Shown piece after piece: positions 13,794-25,205 of a DNA stretch of 64,000 nucleotides; the stretch's first letter is position 1, and the number at the start of each line of letters is the position of its first letter. A program made the translations under genes and the position numbers. The notes under the pieces are model-generated. The model was not told the origin of the DNA. It made no database searches and was given only the letters and a program-made list of their open reading frames with translations. Origin of the DNA: Xylaria sp. FL1777 (Eukaryota > Ascomycota > Sordariomycetes > Xylariales > Xylariaceae); assembly GCA_022578965.1 (NCBI GenBank), contig MU400522.1, positions 186,001-250,000 on the forward strand, written 5' to 3'.

Positions 13794-14429
13794 ACCCAGT
13801 TGTCCCATGTCGATCGGAAGAGATCCAAGTCTCGCTGCAACACATCAACATCATTTATATTTAACAGTCCCCCAATACGCGAATTCTGTTGTCCTATAGT
13901 TAAGCTCGAGATCCAAATCCGCATATCATTTACTCGACATGTCCAATGCCAACGCCGGCATGAGTCTACAGTTGCTTTGAACTTCACTACGAGCTCCTTT
14001 CCATGTATTGAACGACAGTTGCTACCAACGAGGTTTTGGTGTGTCATATTGAGGGAAACTTTGGAGGATTAGTATTGGGTCCGCCTATCATCCATTAGTC
14101 GATATCGAAGAAACGCAGTCAGTTTTAAATGCAATATTGAACACTCAGCGCGGAAGGGTCTGCTGATTATCGTGGCTGTGCGGCAGGCCTATAGGTTCTG
14201 CCGCCCCTGATACCTATGTAGTTTTTAACCGCTGTAGTATTCCTGATAGCCGAGATGAGCAACCTTGTCCTTTTTTCCCATCATGTGGCCGCTTCTATTG
14301 TGATATATGAATCTCTTCTCTCGCGTGGGCGTTGAATTACTTGTTCTTCAAGTGTATGAATATGCCTAAGTCATCACCTAGTATCGCCAAAAGGCCTTGT
14401 CACGCACTATGCAACAAGACTTCTTCCTC
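13794..14429. other. Intergenic, no gene seen
   Basis: 3' flank of the small membrane protein gene, then unassigned sequence. Overlapping short ORFs on both strands (around 13790-14070) have no recognisable content. Confidence 0.4.
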
Positions 14430-15011
14430 TATCTCAATTTTAATACGTGTATTAGACAGCATAACTTCAAAAATATAGGTATTGCTGACACTATTGTAGC
14501 CAAGGCGACGCTAAAATCGACTAATATCGTGTTAGAGATTGACACAGGTACCGGCGTTCTATCCTCAACCAAGCGAAGCACGCCATCGCTGTTGAACTTA
14601 GTCCAAAATGGTCGCTCAATTGTCGTAGCGAACACATTGAACGCCTAAGACAAGCTAATTACACATAATATTACTAGCGATTATGTGAAACTGAACCTTT
14701 CTTACGTGCTGCCTTTATTTGATATTTGCACCAGCAAAACTTCCTACCAAATGTTCTATATAATCGTCCCCAAATTACTTGCCCTATCATGCCTGTCACG
14801 CATCTGTATCCTTATGGCGCAATGAGAGTTGTGATTAAGGCTATTGGCGTTTCCAGACGATCCCCTTTTTTCGCGCTACTGGCGGTGAGATTAGAGCCGC
14901 TATCAGATCGGCCCCAGACCGTGTAGGAAAAGCAAGATAGCATGCTACGCAGTTGCTTTTTTTTCTCTTGCAAGAATAAGACCCTATGATCAAGCTTGGG
15001 CGCTTTCATAG
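14430..15011 (+). pseudogene. Decayed copy of DIM1 (18S rRNA adenine dimethyltransferase)
   Basis: Pieces of the Dim1/KsgA family can be read in order along the plus strand, in shifting frames. At 14433-14500 a segment reads FNTCIRQHNFKN, against the family's FNTxxGQHxLKNP. Next is IVLEIDTGTGVL (the SAM-binding VLEVGPGTGNLT). Then AKHAIAVELSPK and, one frame over, MVAQL. Around 14680-14750 is LPLFDICTSKTSYQ, matching the catalytic LPYFDxCISNTPYQ. After that come RICILMAQ, stop, EL, stop, LRLL and DPLFSRYW, and finally KNKTL, stop, SSLG near 14972-15011. There are several frameshifts and nonsense codons, and the catalytic NTPY is changed to KTSY. At least one TGA stands where the family has Arg, as C-to-T change would give. 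A functional DIM1, essential in yeast, must lie elsewhere in the genome. Confidence 0.85.
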
Positions 15012-16399
15012 GTTTTGTGTCGGCGTAGCTGACTGACTTTCACTTCACTGTATCCCGAAAAGTTGGCAACGAGGATTGAAACTTCCTCCAGTTTGCCCTG
15101 GATGTTGACGATTCGAAAGTACTGCATACTTCCTTTTCTACTGGTATGGCCTGAAGGCAACCAGTACTATACGCCGAGAATATGTAAATACAGCATGGAA
15201 TGGAAATGCTTTAATGACACCAAACCGACTCGAACACAAGAGTCCTGAGGCACGTATATTCATGTGTTTCTCAAGAAGTGGGCTTTGTTAGATGCTCCAA
15301 ACAATATGACCACCTTGGTGCACTGAAAAGCCATTAAAATTTTCGTAAAATTGGAAAATAGCCTGCTATTAGGCGATGTTATCATACTAATCAGACAAGG
15401 CTACTTATCATTTTAGTAGAATAATGTCTTGTTTTTCGTCAGCATCGTCGGCTGAAGAGGTAGCTTGCCAAAGGTGTGAACAGAGGGTGGCGGAGGATCC
15501 ATTCTCTAATACCATGCGCTTGAGTCTGCAAGTGCCATTCGATGTTTGAGATGATGTCTTCCTATTGCTTTTATGAGAACAGTCTGTGGGACGAAATGAG
15601 CGTTTGCTTAACCTACTGGCTCCTTCTATTTCTATCTCCTGGATATCCGACTCATGAGCTCAAATATTTACTCCTTGGCGCTCATGATAATTTGTGATTG
15701 AGGAGCTTTCCAGATCAGTATTTCTAAGATCCTTCGGAGGGTTGGTGATTTCTCGGCCCCGGGGCGTTGTAGTATAAGCATTTACTAGCTAATGACATCT
15801 AGGAAGAATCCTCTTCTCTTTGGAGACGACTTATTAAGGAGTTGTAGCTACGGAGCTTTATATATGATAAGTATTAAGGTTACTCGATTCATATGCCATG
15901 AAAAGCAAAAAGATAGTGATATTTTTGGGGTTTCATTTCACATCGATCTTGTTTCCAGCATTGTAGAGTGACGTCACAAACTATTCGCCTTCATTAACCA
16001 TTATCGGCTTAGATAAACTTCACAATCATCAGTTTCAATAAGGAGAACTTAATCGGTATCATTAGGTACCTCTCTAATTTTCTCACCGATTTTCAGCAAT
16101 AATTTGAACTCAAGGGATCATACCGATGTTTTATTTAGTGAATTATATCTGCATTGAAAGCTGCAGGGGCGCGGGGTAAATCAGAGCATGAAATTCCATT
16201 ATCCGAACATCGTCAGAGCCCCTCGAAAAAAATGCCCCTCGCCCCGAGTTGTGCATTAGGCCGCAACAGTGGAGCCCCACTTGCAACTAGCCCCCGCAGC
16301 GGCCCCGTTTTCCTGCATTTTGCTGCAGCGAAACCCGAAAACTCGAGGAAGATTTCAAGACGGGCAGCCAGCCAGTTAAGTGAGTCACGTACCGCACCA
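15012..16399. other. Intergenic, no gene seen; HTS1 leader at right
   Basis: Sequence after the DIM1 relic holds no supported gene. On the minus strand at about 15430-15570 a stretch of some 40 codons is open but unrecognised. The last 250 bases (16150-16399) are an open plus frame continuous with HTS1 but without an ATG until 16400; I take them as 5' leader. Confidence 0.4.
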
Positions 16400-18736
16400 A
16401 TGCGACTACTGGTCCTGCAATCGCCCAGGACACTGCCGTCTCGTCTCTGCCGCATCGCCACGGCCGCTGGTACAATTCCAATTTCCCATTTCCGTCAACA
16501 GCCAAATAAGCCTTTCACTGCCAGCTTCGTTGCTACGAGCCACCGTAGATTCTGCGAACAGGAACAGGAACAGTCACAACATCGACCTCAGCCTCAACCC
16601 GACCCTCAACAGCGACCACACACCGACACTCAGACCCAGATTCGCCTTAGCAGCAGTAACACTAGCATTCCTCGGAATCATCCCGGTAACGGCAGTGCAC
16701 GCGCAGGCACCGGCAACGCCATGGAGAGGGAGAGGACCGACAAGTCATCTGTCAAAGTGCCCAAGGGGACGCGCGACTGGGTCGGTGCAGACATCAAGGT
16801 TCGCGACCGTATCTTCAAGGCAGCCGAGGATGCCTTTTCTCGTCACGGAGGCGTGGCCTTGGATACGCCCGTCTTCGAACTAAAGAGCATTCTTTCCGGA
16901 AAATATGGAGTGAGTCTGCCACCATTACCCATGTTCCAGGCCGCTCCCGGTCGCGTGACAGTCGCGAAACTAATGTAGCGTGATATTTCAGGAAGACTCG
17001 AAGTTGATATACGAGCTCGCGGACCAGGGCGGCGTACGTCTCTAGCCCCGATTAATTCTGCTGCTGCGCATACGAACCAATACTTACCGCAGGCAGGAGG
17101 ATCTTGCTCTTCGATATGACCTAACGGTAAGTATTTCTATAGTCTAGTAGAGTCGCAGTTCTGTTTGTTTGCGCCGTTGGCTGACGATCAGTCTACGTAT
17201 AGGTTCCCTTTGCGAGATGGCTTGCCATGAATAGTACGCAACAAATCAAGCGCTACCACATCGCTAAAGTGTACCGACGAGATCAACCTGTCCGTTAAGC
17301 CATACCCCCCCAGTCTCTACTGCTATTAGCATTATTGTATATCCCGTCTCCATTCATATAAGCCTAGTCGAAAAGAAAAAAGAAAAAAGCTAGGGTTGGA
17401 AATTGGACTTAATGTCGGCTAGCCACGCCGCCTGTCGTCGCGAGAGCGGATCGACTAGGGACACCGGGGAACAGCATGTGATAGACGACGAGAAAGAGCG
17501 CTGTTACTGACGTTTAGCTACATAGGCCATCGCGAGAGGTCGCATGCGCGAGTTTTACCAATGCGATTTCGATATTGCCGGGGAGTATGATCCAATGATA
17601 CCTGATGCCGAGATTCTACGAATCGTATACGAGGTGTTCTCGTCGCTCGGTTTAGCCAAAGACGTCACGGTCAAGATCAACCACCGCAAGATCCTCGACG
17701 TATGTTAACTTGTTACCTCCCCAACACCATTCCGTTCGTTGTCTGTCATAGGCTAATCTCCAAATAGGGCCTGTTTGCGGTTGCTGGTGTGCCTGAAGAT
17801 AAAATCAGATCAATCAGTTCTGCAGTCGACAAGCTAGATAAAATAAGTCCCGAGGAGGTTAAGAAGGAAATGACTGAAAAAGGCCTTGACGGCAGTATTG
17901 CCGACGAGATCCTCGGGTGGACCAAGCACAGCGGCGACATACCCAAAATCATAGAACTTTTAACGAAGGACGAGAAAATGTTCGCGAACGAGAAGATCAA
18001 GAAAGGAATAGAAGAGATGAGCCTCCTCCACAGTTATCTGGATGCCTATCAAATTGCGGATCAAGTGTCATTCGACCTAGCGCTGGCTCGTGGTCTCGAT
18101 TATTATACGGGTATGGAAGCATGGACAAGTTGTTGAAGGAGTGAACCCTCCATTGCTAATAGTCTACCAGGGTTGATTTACGAAGCCGTTATTGAACTTA
18201 CCGCCAAGGATCGCTCGGCCGAAACGAGAGTGGGTAGTATTGCGGCTGGCGGGCGTTATGACAATCTTGTCGGCATGTACGGCCGTAAACAAATCCCTTG
18301 CATCGGCATATCGTTCGGTGTGGACCGTATTTTCACAATACTCAAAGCACGCTACGAGAAGGAGAAGCAACGCGTACGCGGTAGTGATGTCTATGTTATG
18401 TTTTTCGGTGGTAAGAATGGTCTCCTTGCCGAGCGCATGGGGATCGCGCGCTTGCTCTGGGATGCTGGCCTCAGCGCCGAGTTTTCGCCAAAGGTGAAGC
18501 CGCGCTTGCCACAGCAGTTCAAGGCCGCCGAAACAGCTGGCATACCTCTCGCTGTCATCATTGGGGAAGATGAGTTAAAAGCAGGCAAGGTCAAGGTCAA
18601 GGTCTTGGGTCTACCCGATGGCCACCCGGAAAAAGAGGGCAAGCTCGTAGAGAAGGCGGACCTTGCCGCCGAGTGCAAGAGGTTACTTGCCGAGGATGCA
18701 CAGCAGATAAATGGTGAAACAACAGCCTCGACCTGA
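16400..18736 (+). CDS. HTS1: Histidyl-tRNA synthetase, mitochondrial and cytosolic forms
   Basis: Charges tRNA-His with histidine (class II synthetase). Seven exons join in phase: 16400-16909, 16992-17033, 17097-17126, 17203-17289, 17526-17699, 17768-18110 and 18171-18736 (583 residues). Motif 1 region KVPKGTRDW, motif 2 segment RYDLTVPFAR...YRRDQP, then [15 protein letters not shown], the histidine-binding ARGLDYYTG, and motif 3 GRYDNLVG...GISFGVDRI are all present, followed by the anticodon-binding domain. The first ATG (16400) gives a basic, Ser/Arg-rich leader typical of a mitochondrial presequence. An in-frame ATG at 16721 ([10 protein letters not shown]) would give the cytosolic form just before the conserved core. 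Yeast HTS1 makes both forms this way. Intron 4 (17290-17525) has an atypical GTCCGT donor. Confidence 0.95.
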
Positions 18737-19214
18737 TGTGACGAGACTTGGAACGTTGGGTATAATTAATCCATCTAGTCCTAGTTTCGAGGAATCCGAG
18801 TCTGTACTAGACAGAGCCAACGAAATGCCGAGGACCACTAGGGAGTTCACAGAACATCCAGATTTATTGCTACAGTGTACGGTTAGCTAACCGTACGAAT
18901 ATTAGCAGCGCTGTATATGATGGGGATGAAGCATGTAATTGGCAGATAAAAGCAAGATCGTCCCGTGAGCGTCTGAAGCATGCTTGATAGAGAGAAAGAA
19001 TCAAAGACGGATAGATTTTCATCGTTGATGTGACTGCTTATCTACCCACCCTTCGAGGTAAAAATCACGTTAACCAGAGATGACGCTGAAAGAAAGGGGT
19101 TACTAACGTCAATGAAAAATATCAATATCGATTATTTCAATGTTTGCTATCTATCTATCTATCTACTTCTAAACTCCCCTAATTGTAGAGAAGGAAGTTT
19201 AGTAGAATTCTAGT
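18737..19214. other. Intergenic between convergent HTS1 and POP1
   Basis: 3' flanks of two convergent genes. A CTAT tetranucleotide run lies at about 19147-19165. No gene seen. Confidence 0.6.
19147..19165. repeat. (CTAT)n microsatellite
   Basis: Between four and five tandem CTAT units in the 3' flank of POP1. Confidence 0.85.
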
Positions 19215-22031
19215 CTAGATGATGTCCCACCTAGCGAGCCACCCAACACTCTGTCCCGCATCCCGGACAACGCACAGCCTCGCGGCCGCGTCTTCCTTGG
19301 GTCCCTTCCGATTCTGACTCCGGTTCCGCCTCGTCTCCATCTCCGCCTTCATCTGCTCCAGCGCGCGCTGCGCCGATATGCTGGCGATGGCCTCGCCGCG
19401 GCCGTCGCGCAGGTTGAAGGCGCCCGTCGTCACGAACCCGAGCAGGTCCGTCGCGTCGGGACATAGCGGGTGGCCGTTGATGCTCTCGGACGAAGGCGGG
19501 GGTGTCGGGTACGCGCGTGGCGGGCCGATGAGGGCTTCGGCTAGCGCTCGTATGCGGGCTTCGGGCTCAGGAGTGCCGGTAGTGGTGGTGGCGGGAGAGA
19601 GTGGTTTCTTGCTGTCGCTGCGTTTGGCCGGCTTTTGGGCCTGCCATTGCGCTCGTAGATCTGTGGGTAGGAGGTTGGCCTCGTGATTGCTCTGTGGTGG
19701 GTGCGTGGCTGGGACTTCGGCTTGTGAGGATATCGTGGTGGGTGCCGCTGGTGTTGTTGTTGTAGGAAGGCGGTACACGCGCGCACAGGTTGTTACTACG
19801 CCCCGCCCGAGCAGCTTTATTCTCACGGTGATGGTGGAGTTGGGTGGGAGGGGACTCGGAGGTTTAGTTGAGGCGAGGGTAGTGAAGATGCTTTTCGGGA
19901 GGTACGTGATATCTGTTAGGGGCGCAAATTTAGCCTCGGGTTTGGGTTTCTTGGCTGTCGTTTTCTCCTTGTTGGGTTCGGCGACTTCTTGCACTCCCGA
20001 CATCGTGTCGTCCTCTCTGTTATCGTCGGCTAGTGAGGTCTCTGCCTCCGTGGAATTTCGAGAGCCGAATAACTTCTCGAAATCGCAACTCCAACCCACG
20101 CCGACTTCACCTTTCCGTCCGGCACCAAGATCGAGACTCTCCCACTTCACCCGTTTTCCCTTGGGCTTGCGATCCCAAATCTTCCACCTAGCTTGCCGCT
20201 CCCTCGTCTCCCAAGCATTACCGGCGCCTGTCCCTGGTAGGTCGCCAGGAAACCAAGGCTGACCGCGTTCGAAAGAGAGCTGTTTGATTTCGTCGAGGCC
20301 GCCGAAAGTAGGGTTGCCGCCGGTCGACAGAGGGTAGTGCATCAAACTATACCATACTGGCTGGACACACTTCCAGGGAAGCAGGACCGTCCAGGTTCCT
20401 GCTACCGGTGTCTCATTCGCGTTCCGTGATGCGAGTAAGATAACTGGGATGGGAGGGTCGATACTACTTCGTTCAAAAAGAGTGCCTGGTCCACTTTTCC
20501 CTCGCCGACGATTAAGAGATTTCTGTGACGGAAGCTTAGAGGCTTTAAATCGCACGTCTCGGTCGAAGATTTCATACGGCTCGAGAACTTCGTCTTTACG
20601 AAATGCAGAGATGGCTTCCAGGAGCTGGGTCTGCACTTGTCTGTCTACAGCTGCTGGGGGCTGGACTTTTTGTGGGGGGTATTTGAGGCGCGGGTCATTG
20701 ATAGAGAATGCTAGCAAGGCACCTAGGGGGAGGGATGCCGGATCTCTTAGACCTAGTAAGGATTCAAACTTTAAGGCGTGCGCTTGTTTTGAACCTGATT
20801 CAAAGGCTTTAAGCACACCAAGTAAAGCCTCCGTTGCGTCTGGCCCAGTGATATCTATGCTTCCGATTTCATGCCGTAAATCTTGTAAGTATGGCCTGGG
20901 CTTATACGCGCTAATGAGCCGTAACAGTTCGTTGAATGTCTCGAAGAAAGTAGATGGATGAATACGGATGAAAATCTGTCTGGAAGGGGTGTCTGATTCA
21001 GGGGCTACGGACGCTTTGAGGGGGTTCCAGATGATACTTGCTGGGCCAATAAAACAGACGGTGTTCTTGGCTTTCCTGCTCAGATAACCGGTCCAATGTA
21101 CTGCCCCAGCTCTCCAGCGTGTTCCTCTTGCATTCCATAACGACTCTTGCGTAAGACCGATATCCTTGAGAATATTTTGGACAATGTTTTCTCTTCCAAA
21201 TATACCAATCGTACTCATGTAGCTCATATCCCAGGCCATAGCCCCTTTCTGCCACTGGGCCCGGTGAGTTGGTCGATAGTTCTTCTGTGTGGGAGTCAGA
21301 GGAATTGAAAATCCCCATAGAGACTCTGAAGGGGGCGTCATTCTAGCTCTCTTAGCATGCCACAAGTGAGTGGGAAGCCACGTCTTGTTCAACTGTCGTT
21401 TTCTATACCTAGGCGCAGTGACTGGAAGATCATTCGGTTCATTCCTCCGTATCTTTGGCCTCGCGGCGCGTGTCGCTATAGCATCACTGTCGGGCCCGAG
21501 TCTTTTCTTAATCTTCAGTAACTGCTTCCGTTTGGCGAGTATACCCAGCCTCCGTGCCGTTTCGGCACGTAATCTAGCTCTGGATGTCTTCGGCTTTCTC
21601 GTCCTTGAGTTGACTGTCGGGGTGTTATCTTCGGCCATCTCTCGCCTAGCCCGACTATGAAGACGCTTTGGTATCCTCTTATGATTGTGAGCAGCTGTTC
21701 TCCGTCTCATGGTGAAAGGCACGCGTTGAAAGGCTCGGCTCGAAGCTGATGTTCGGGATCGACGCATGCTCTCGTCCAAGGCGTTGACCTCAAAGGCCAT
21801 GGAATTAACGAAGGACTGCACATTGAGCTCGCCATCTTGGAGTGCAGCATGTGGGTTCTGAACTGCTATGCTCCGTGAGTCATATATCTTGCTTCGCTTG
21901 GCGGCTCGCGGGTTTGAGTGTGAGTTGTTGCCTTGAAGACCATGTTTTCTCTTGTTGAACTGCCCAGAGTTCGTCGAGGGTGCTGGTGAGGGTTTTCCAC
22001 TCTTGCCCTGTGATATCTGCCGGGCGGCCAT
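19215..22031 (-). CDS. POP1: RNase P/MRP protein subunit Pop1
   Basis: Largest protein subunit of RNase P (tRNA 5' processing) and RNase MRP (rRNA processing), acting in nucleus and nucleolus. A single exon encodes 938 residues, close to the size of other fungal Pop1 proteins. The N-terminal Pop1 domain spans about residues 70-330. It carries the very basic RRRTAAHNHKRIPKR motif (about 108-122), the WLPTHLWHAKRARM motif (about 220), and the following RAQWQKGAMAWDMSY region. The POPLD domain lies at about 590-690, with PWKCVQPVWYSLMHYPL and GQPWFPGDLPGTGAG. A Pro/Lys/Glu-rich linker separates it from a C-terminal domain ending in VGWLARWDII. The start at 22031 is the first ATG of a long open frame. 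It is convergent with HTS1. Confidence 0.95.
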   Translation of the reverse strand: MAARQISQGKSGKPSPAPSTNSGQFNKRKHGLQGNNSHSNPRAAKRSKIYDSRSIAVQNPHAALQDGELNVQSFVNSMAFEVNALDESMRRSRTSASSRAFQRVPFTMRRRTAAHNHKRIPKRLHSRARREMAEDNTPTVNSRTRKPKTSRARLRAETARRLGILAKRKQLLKIKKRLGPDSDAIATRAARPKIRRNEPNDLPVTAPRYRKRQLNKTWLPTHLWHAKRARMTPPSESLWGFSIPLTPTQKNYRPTHRAQWQKGAMAWDMSYMSTIGIFGRENIVQNILKDIGLTQESLWNARGTRWRAGAVHWTGYLSRKAKNTVCFIGPASIIWNPLKASVAPESDTPSRQIFIRIHPSTFFETFNELLRLISAYKPRPYLQDLRHEIGSIDITGPDATEALLGVLKAFESGSKQAHALKFESLLGLRDPASLPLGALLAFSINDPRLKYPPQKVQPPAAVDRQVQTQLLEAISAFRKDEVLEPYEIFDRDVRFKASKLPSQKSLNRRRGKSGPGTLFERSSIDPPIPVILLASRNANETPVAGTWTVLLPWKCVQPVWYSLMHYPLSTGGNPTFGGLDEIKQLSFERGQPWFPGDLPGTGAGNAWETRERQARWKIWDRKPKGKRVKWESLDLGAGRKGEVGVGWSCDFEKLFGSRNSTEAETSLADDNREDDTMSGVQEVAEPNKEKTTAKKPKPEAKFAPLTDITYLPKSIFTTLASTKPPSPLPPNSTITVRIKLLGRGVVTTCARVYRLPTTTTPAAPTTISSQAEVPATHPPQSNHEANLLPTDLRAQWQAQKPAKRSDSKKPLSPATTTTGTPEPEARIRALAEALIGPPRAYPTPPPSSESINGHPLCPDATDLLGFVTTGAFNLRDGRGEAIASISAQRALEQMKAEMETRRNRSQNRKGPKEDAAARLCVVRDAGQSVGWLARWDII

Positions 22032-23309
22032 CTTCGCTCTCTACCCGCGCCAAGCGGTTACATAAGGAGGGATTTCAGACGCCGTGATTTGAACATACGG
22101 ACTGCAGCTTGTGCTTCAAGCTCCCGTATCAGGAAGAGCACGGCTATAATTATATCCCGTTGCTATAGACACCGACTGGCCATGTCGATGTTGTCCTTGT
22201 GGTCGATTAGACGCTTTGTCCAAGGTCCAGCACCCTATCGAGTCTTTTCTGCGAATGAGCTTCAAACCCACAATTTTATCCAATTAGACTTCATATGCAG
22301 TAATATTTGGAGTCCAATGGGTAGATCCAAAAGTCCGAGGTGCACTCGTCATCCAAGCAACTCAGCTCATGCTCAGTCGATGTTTTTCTCGTGCGTCGTG
22401 ATGCCTGTCCAGTATTATCGGGTTGCTATATATGTGGAAAATGAGGGTAGTACGAGCCTGTCATTGGCTGAAGACCGTGCAATGAGCCTTCGGCTCTAAC
22501 CAAATTGAGGAGTCAAATTTCCATACTACCTACGCATACTTACGTAAGGTACTTACCGACCCCGGATAAACCCGCTAAATCTCCTATCATGCACTCGCCA
22601 ATGCCACGTTGCTAAATATGTACTCCTAGGTGAATCGCCTATGACGTCTTACCTTACCTCCCTTACAACAACACGTCCCTTACCTCCCTAGGCAAGTACC
22701 TAGGTAGGTACCTATACTACAATGTACTGCGTATGTAGGGGTCCGAATCGAAGGTTTGCTTTGCCAAGTCTCCCCCAACAGTGGGTTCAGGTGACTTCTC
22801 TGCTGCCTGCCTTGTATTTTCTATTTTTTAATTCCTCGCATTCCTTTTTGATTATCAATTTAGTCTACTTCAATTGCTTATACCTATCATAGTGCAGTGT
22901 TTATATACCACCATACCACCATAGGTACACCATATATGCATCTAGTTTAATCATCCACGCTTTGTTTCTTATCTCACCTACCTGGGCATTCCTAGTCCGC
23001 CCGCATCCATCCTATCTAGACCTCGCCCTCCCGCTCGCTCGCTCTTCTTCCACTCCCATCCCCCTCCCCCCATCTTTCCGCCCATTCCGGCCCTTGCGAA
23101 TACGAATCCAGCATAGTCCTCTGTCGACGTATCAGCCCCAAATCAAATCAGCTATGACTGCATGTCGGTACGATCCTATCCGCATTTGCTAGCTGACATG
23201 TGCGCCCCTTCTGCCGCAGCAGAGTCCGGTCTGTCTCGTCTGTCTGTCTGCTCTGGGCTGTGAGATGCGACTATAGCCGTTGCGACAGTCACGGCATTCC
23301 TGTCCTACC
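22032..23309. promoter_or_regulatory. Divergent intergenic region of POP1 and the NT-C2 gene
   Basis: About 1.3 kb between two divergent starts. It contains an exact TACCTAGGTA palindrome at 22697-22706 inside a longer run of TAGGTA/TACCTA motifs (22505-22725). From about 22960 the plus strand is pyrimidine-rich with long CT/CCC tracts, typical of a fungal core promoter and 5' leader. An ORF at 22089-22499 has no recognisable content and is not called. Confidence 0.5.
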
Positions 23310-25205
23310 ATGGCGTCTTTGAGTACGTATACTAGATAAGCCCCCCCCAACGGCTCCTTGACTCGTTCCCACTCCCGTCTTAGCCTCAAGTCCGTTGCCC
23401 GATGGTTCGCATCCCAAGGCGCACCTCACCTTTGTCTTCGGTACACCCGGACTTGCGCTTTTGACCGGCCTGATCCCATCTCATGCAACCCAGCGTTGTT
23501 GTTGGCATTTCCTCCCCTCGTGGAATTCCCGAAATACCTCTACCCTTTATCTAGATTGCATTATTCCTTCTCTTTGTCAGATGCATGGCCTACGTTGTAG
23601 TCGTCACCACCATGCCATCTCCTCTGTTCTCTGTCTTGCCATGCACTACTCCATCACAATATTGAGCTAACATGCGTGACTTTCCAATAGTGAATAAGGC
23701 TCGAAAGGTAATGCACTTGCGTCCTATTCTCTCTCTATCGTCGTCAGCCGAGCTAACCGGGCATCCACGCATAGCCGAAATTTGAATTACATCTCTGGAT
23801 ATACGACTTGAACAACCTGCCTTTGGTTGCCGGTAAATCTTACGTAAAATGGCACCTTCCTAATAGTATACATGGTGAGCATCGCGGCCGTACGGCCAAG
23901 TGCTCCATCGACAAGATCCACCATCGTGCTACATATAACTACTCGAGAACCGTTCCACTACGGATTTCTATCGACCGGGCCAACAACTTGACCGAGTGCC
24001 CTATCGAGTTCACGGTTTTGCAGGAGTTCTCCACGGGACCCGCGGGACGAGATGAGAAGATATTGCTGGGTTCCGTGAGGTTAAACCTCAGCGAATATAT
24101 TGAAGAGAGCGAGAACTTTCCTCGTCGAAGTACCACATCACGGTTTGTCGGGGGCCTGGAGCATGCGCGAGACAAAGCAACGAACCAGTATGTTCCGCAC
24201 AGGAAACTTAGCGTTGGCAGGTCAGCTAGCGAGGCAGAACGGGCAGGCGCCTTATCAGCGGGCGCGGCTGTGCAGCACCCGGAAGAAAATGACGTCGTGG
24301 ACGAAGAGGCTGAGGAGGGGATTGTGCGGCGATACCTGATGCAGGACAGCAAAATTAATAGCACACTAAAGATTGGTATCCTGATGGTGCAAGCGGATGG
24401 GGAGCGCAACTATGTGGCACCACCATTGAAGTCTGCCACCATGTTTATGGGGGGTATCTCCAGCATAATTACCGGCGCCAACGAGCAGCTCGAAGCGGAA
24501 GAAGGTGGCAACCCCGGCGGCTCCCTACCGAACATGAGCAAGTCTCGCGATGCGGCTGAGGCTCAGGACATGTACCGTCGTGCGCTTGCCGCGAGCTGGG
24601 ATTGCCATCCTGGAGAATTACACGCCGACGAGTGCATAGAGGATATATTCGCCGGCGGCAGCGGCTGGCGCGACGGTGTAGTGTGCGCGGAGTCACCGAA
24701 TCCAGAGAGGACAAGTAGCAGCAGCAGCCGAAGCCCAAGCATGAGTAGTGACGATGCGCCCGGCGGCACGCTTCGTCCAAGTGATGTCCGGCGTATCCAA
24801 CACATGCGTGAACATAGTGGTGCAAGTGACAAGTCCAACGCTACAATCACGGCCCTAGGTGACAACGACTATGGCCTGCAATTCCCAAGCCTCCAAGCGT
24901 CAAGACGTCGCAGTCCACAAACAGTTCAACGACAGCGTTTTGGAGGGCATGGTGGGCGACATTCACCACTCATGATGCACAAGGAAGATAGCGGCCTGTC
25001 GTCCTTTGACGAGCACTCGTCTCCTGGTCTTCATAGTCGCACCGAAAGCATGACGAGTCTCGCACCGACGCTCGGTAGCACAGGAAGCAGCAGCGAGCGA
25101 GGCGGCGGGTTAAAATTAGGTGGGTTCCGCAGACCGAGGGAGCTCGATGAATACGAGCTGAGAGATGATCTCATTGCATGGAGTATATCAGGGACGACTG
25201 TATAG
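23310..25205 (+). CDS. NT-C2 (EEIG1/EHBP1 N-terminal) domain protein
   Basis: Exons 23310-23322 (13 nt), 23691-23707 (17 nt) and 23775-25205 join in phase to give 486 residues. The start reads MASLMNKARKPKFELHL, and the KPKFELHLWIYDLNNLPLVAG stretch with SYVKWHLP is the NT-C2 fold start seen in fungal EEIG1/EHBP1-like proteins. The domain runs to about residue 190 (CPIEFTVLQEF, LGSVRLNLSEYIE). It then has an extension reaching LKIGILMVQADGERNYVAPPL. The rest (about 225-486) is disordered, rich in Ser, Arg and Gly, with many SPS-type sites. NT-C2 domains are membrane-associated scaffolds; no catalytic residues are expected. The two tiny first exons are inferred from splice sites and phase, so the very N-terminus is less certain than the domain call. 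Confidence 0.8.

Noticed and set aside
16154..16399. N-terminal extension of the HTS1 frame
   Set aside because: No ATG exists in this part of the frame. ATG 16400 gives a good mitochondrial leader, so the upstream part is taken as 5' leader.
19687..20961. Plus-strand ORFs of 191 and 170 codons
   Set aside because: They lie antisense inside POP1, whose frame has clear domain motifs, and show no protein family of their own.
22089..22499. 136-codon plus ORF upstream of POP1
   Set aside because: No recognisable domain, no splice continuation, and it lies in the divergent promoter region.
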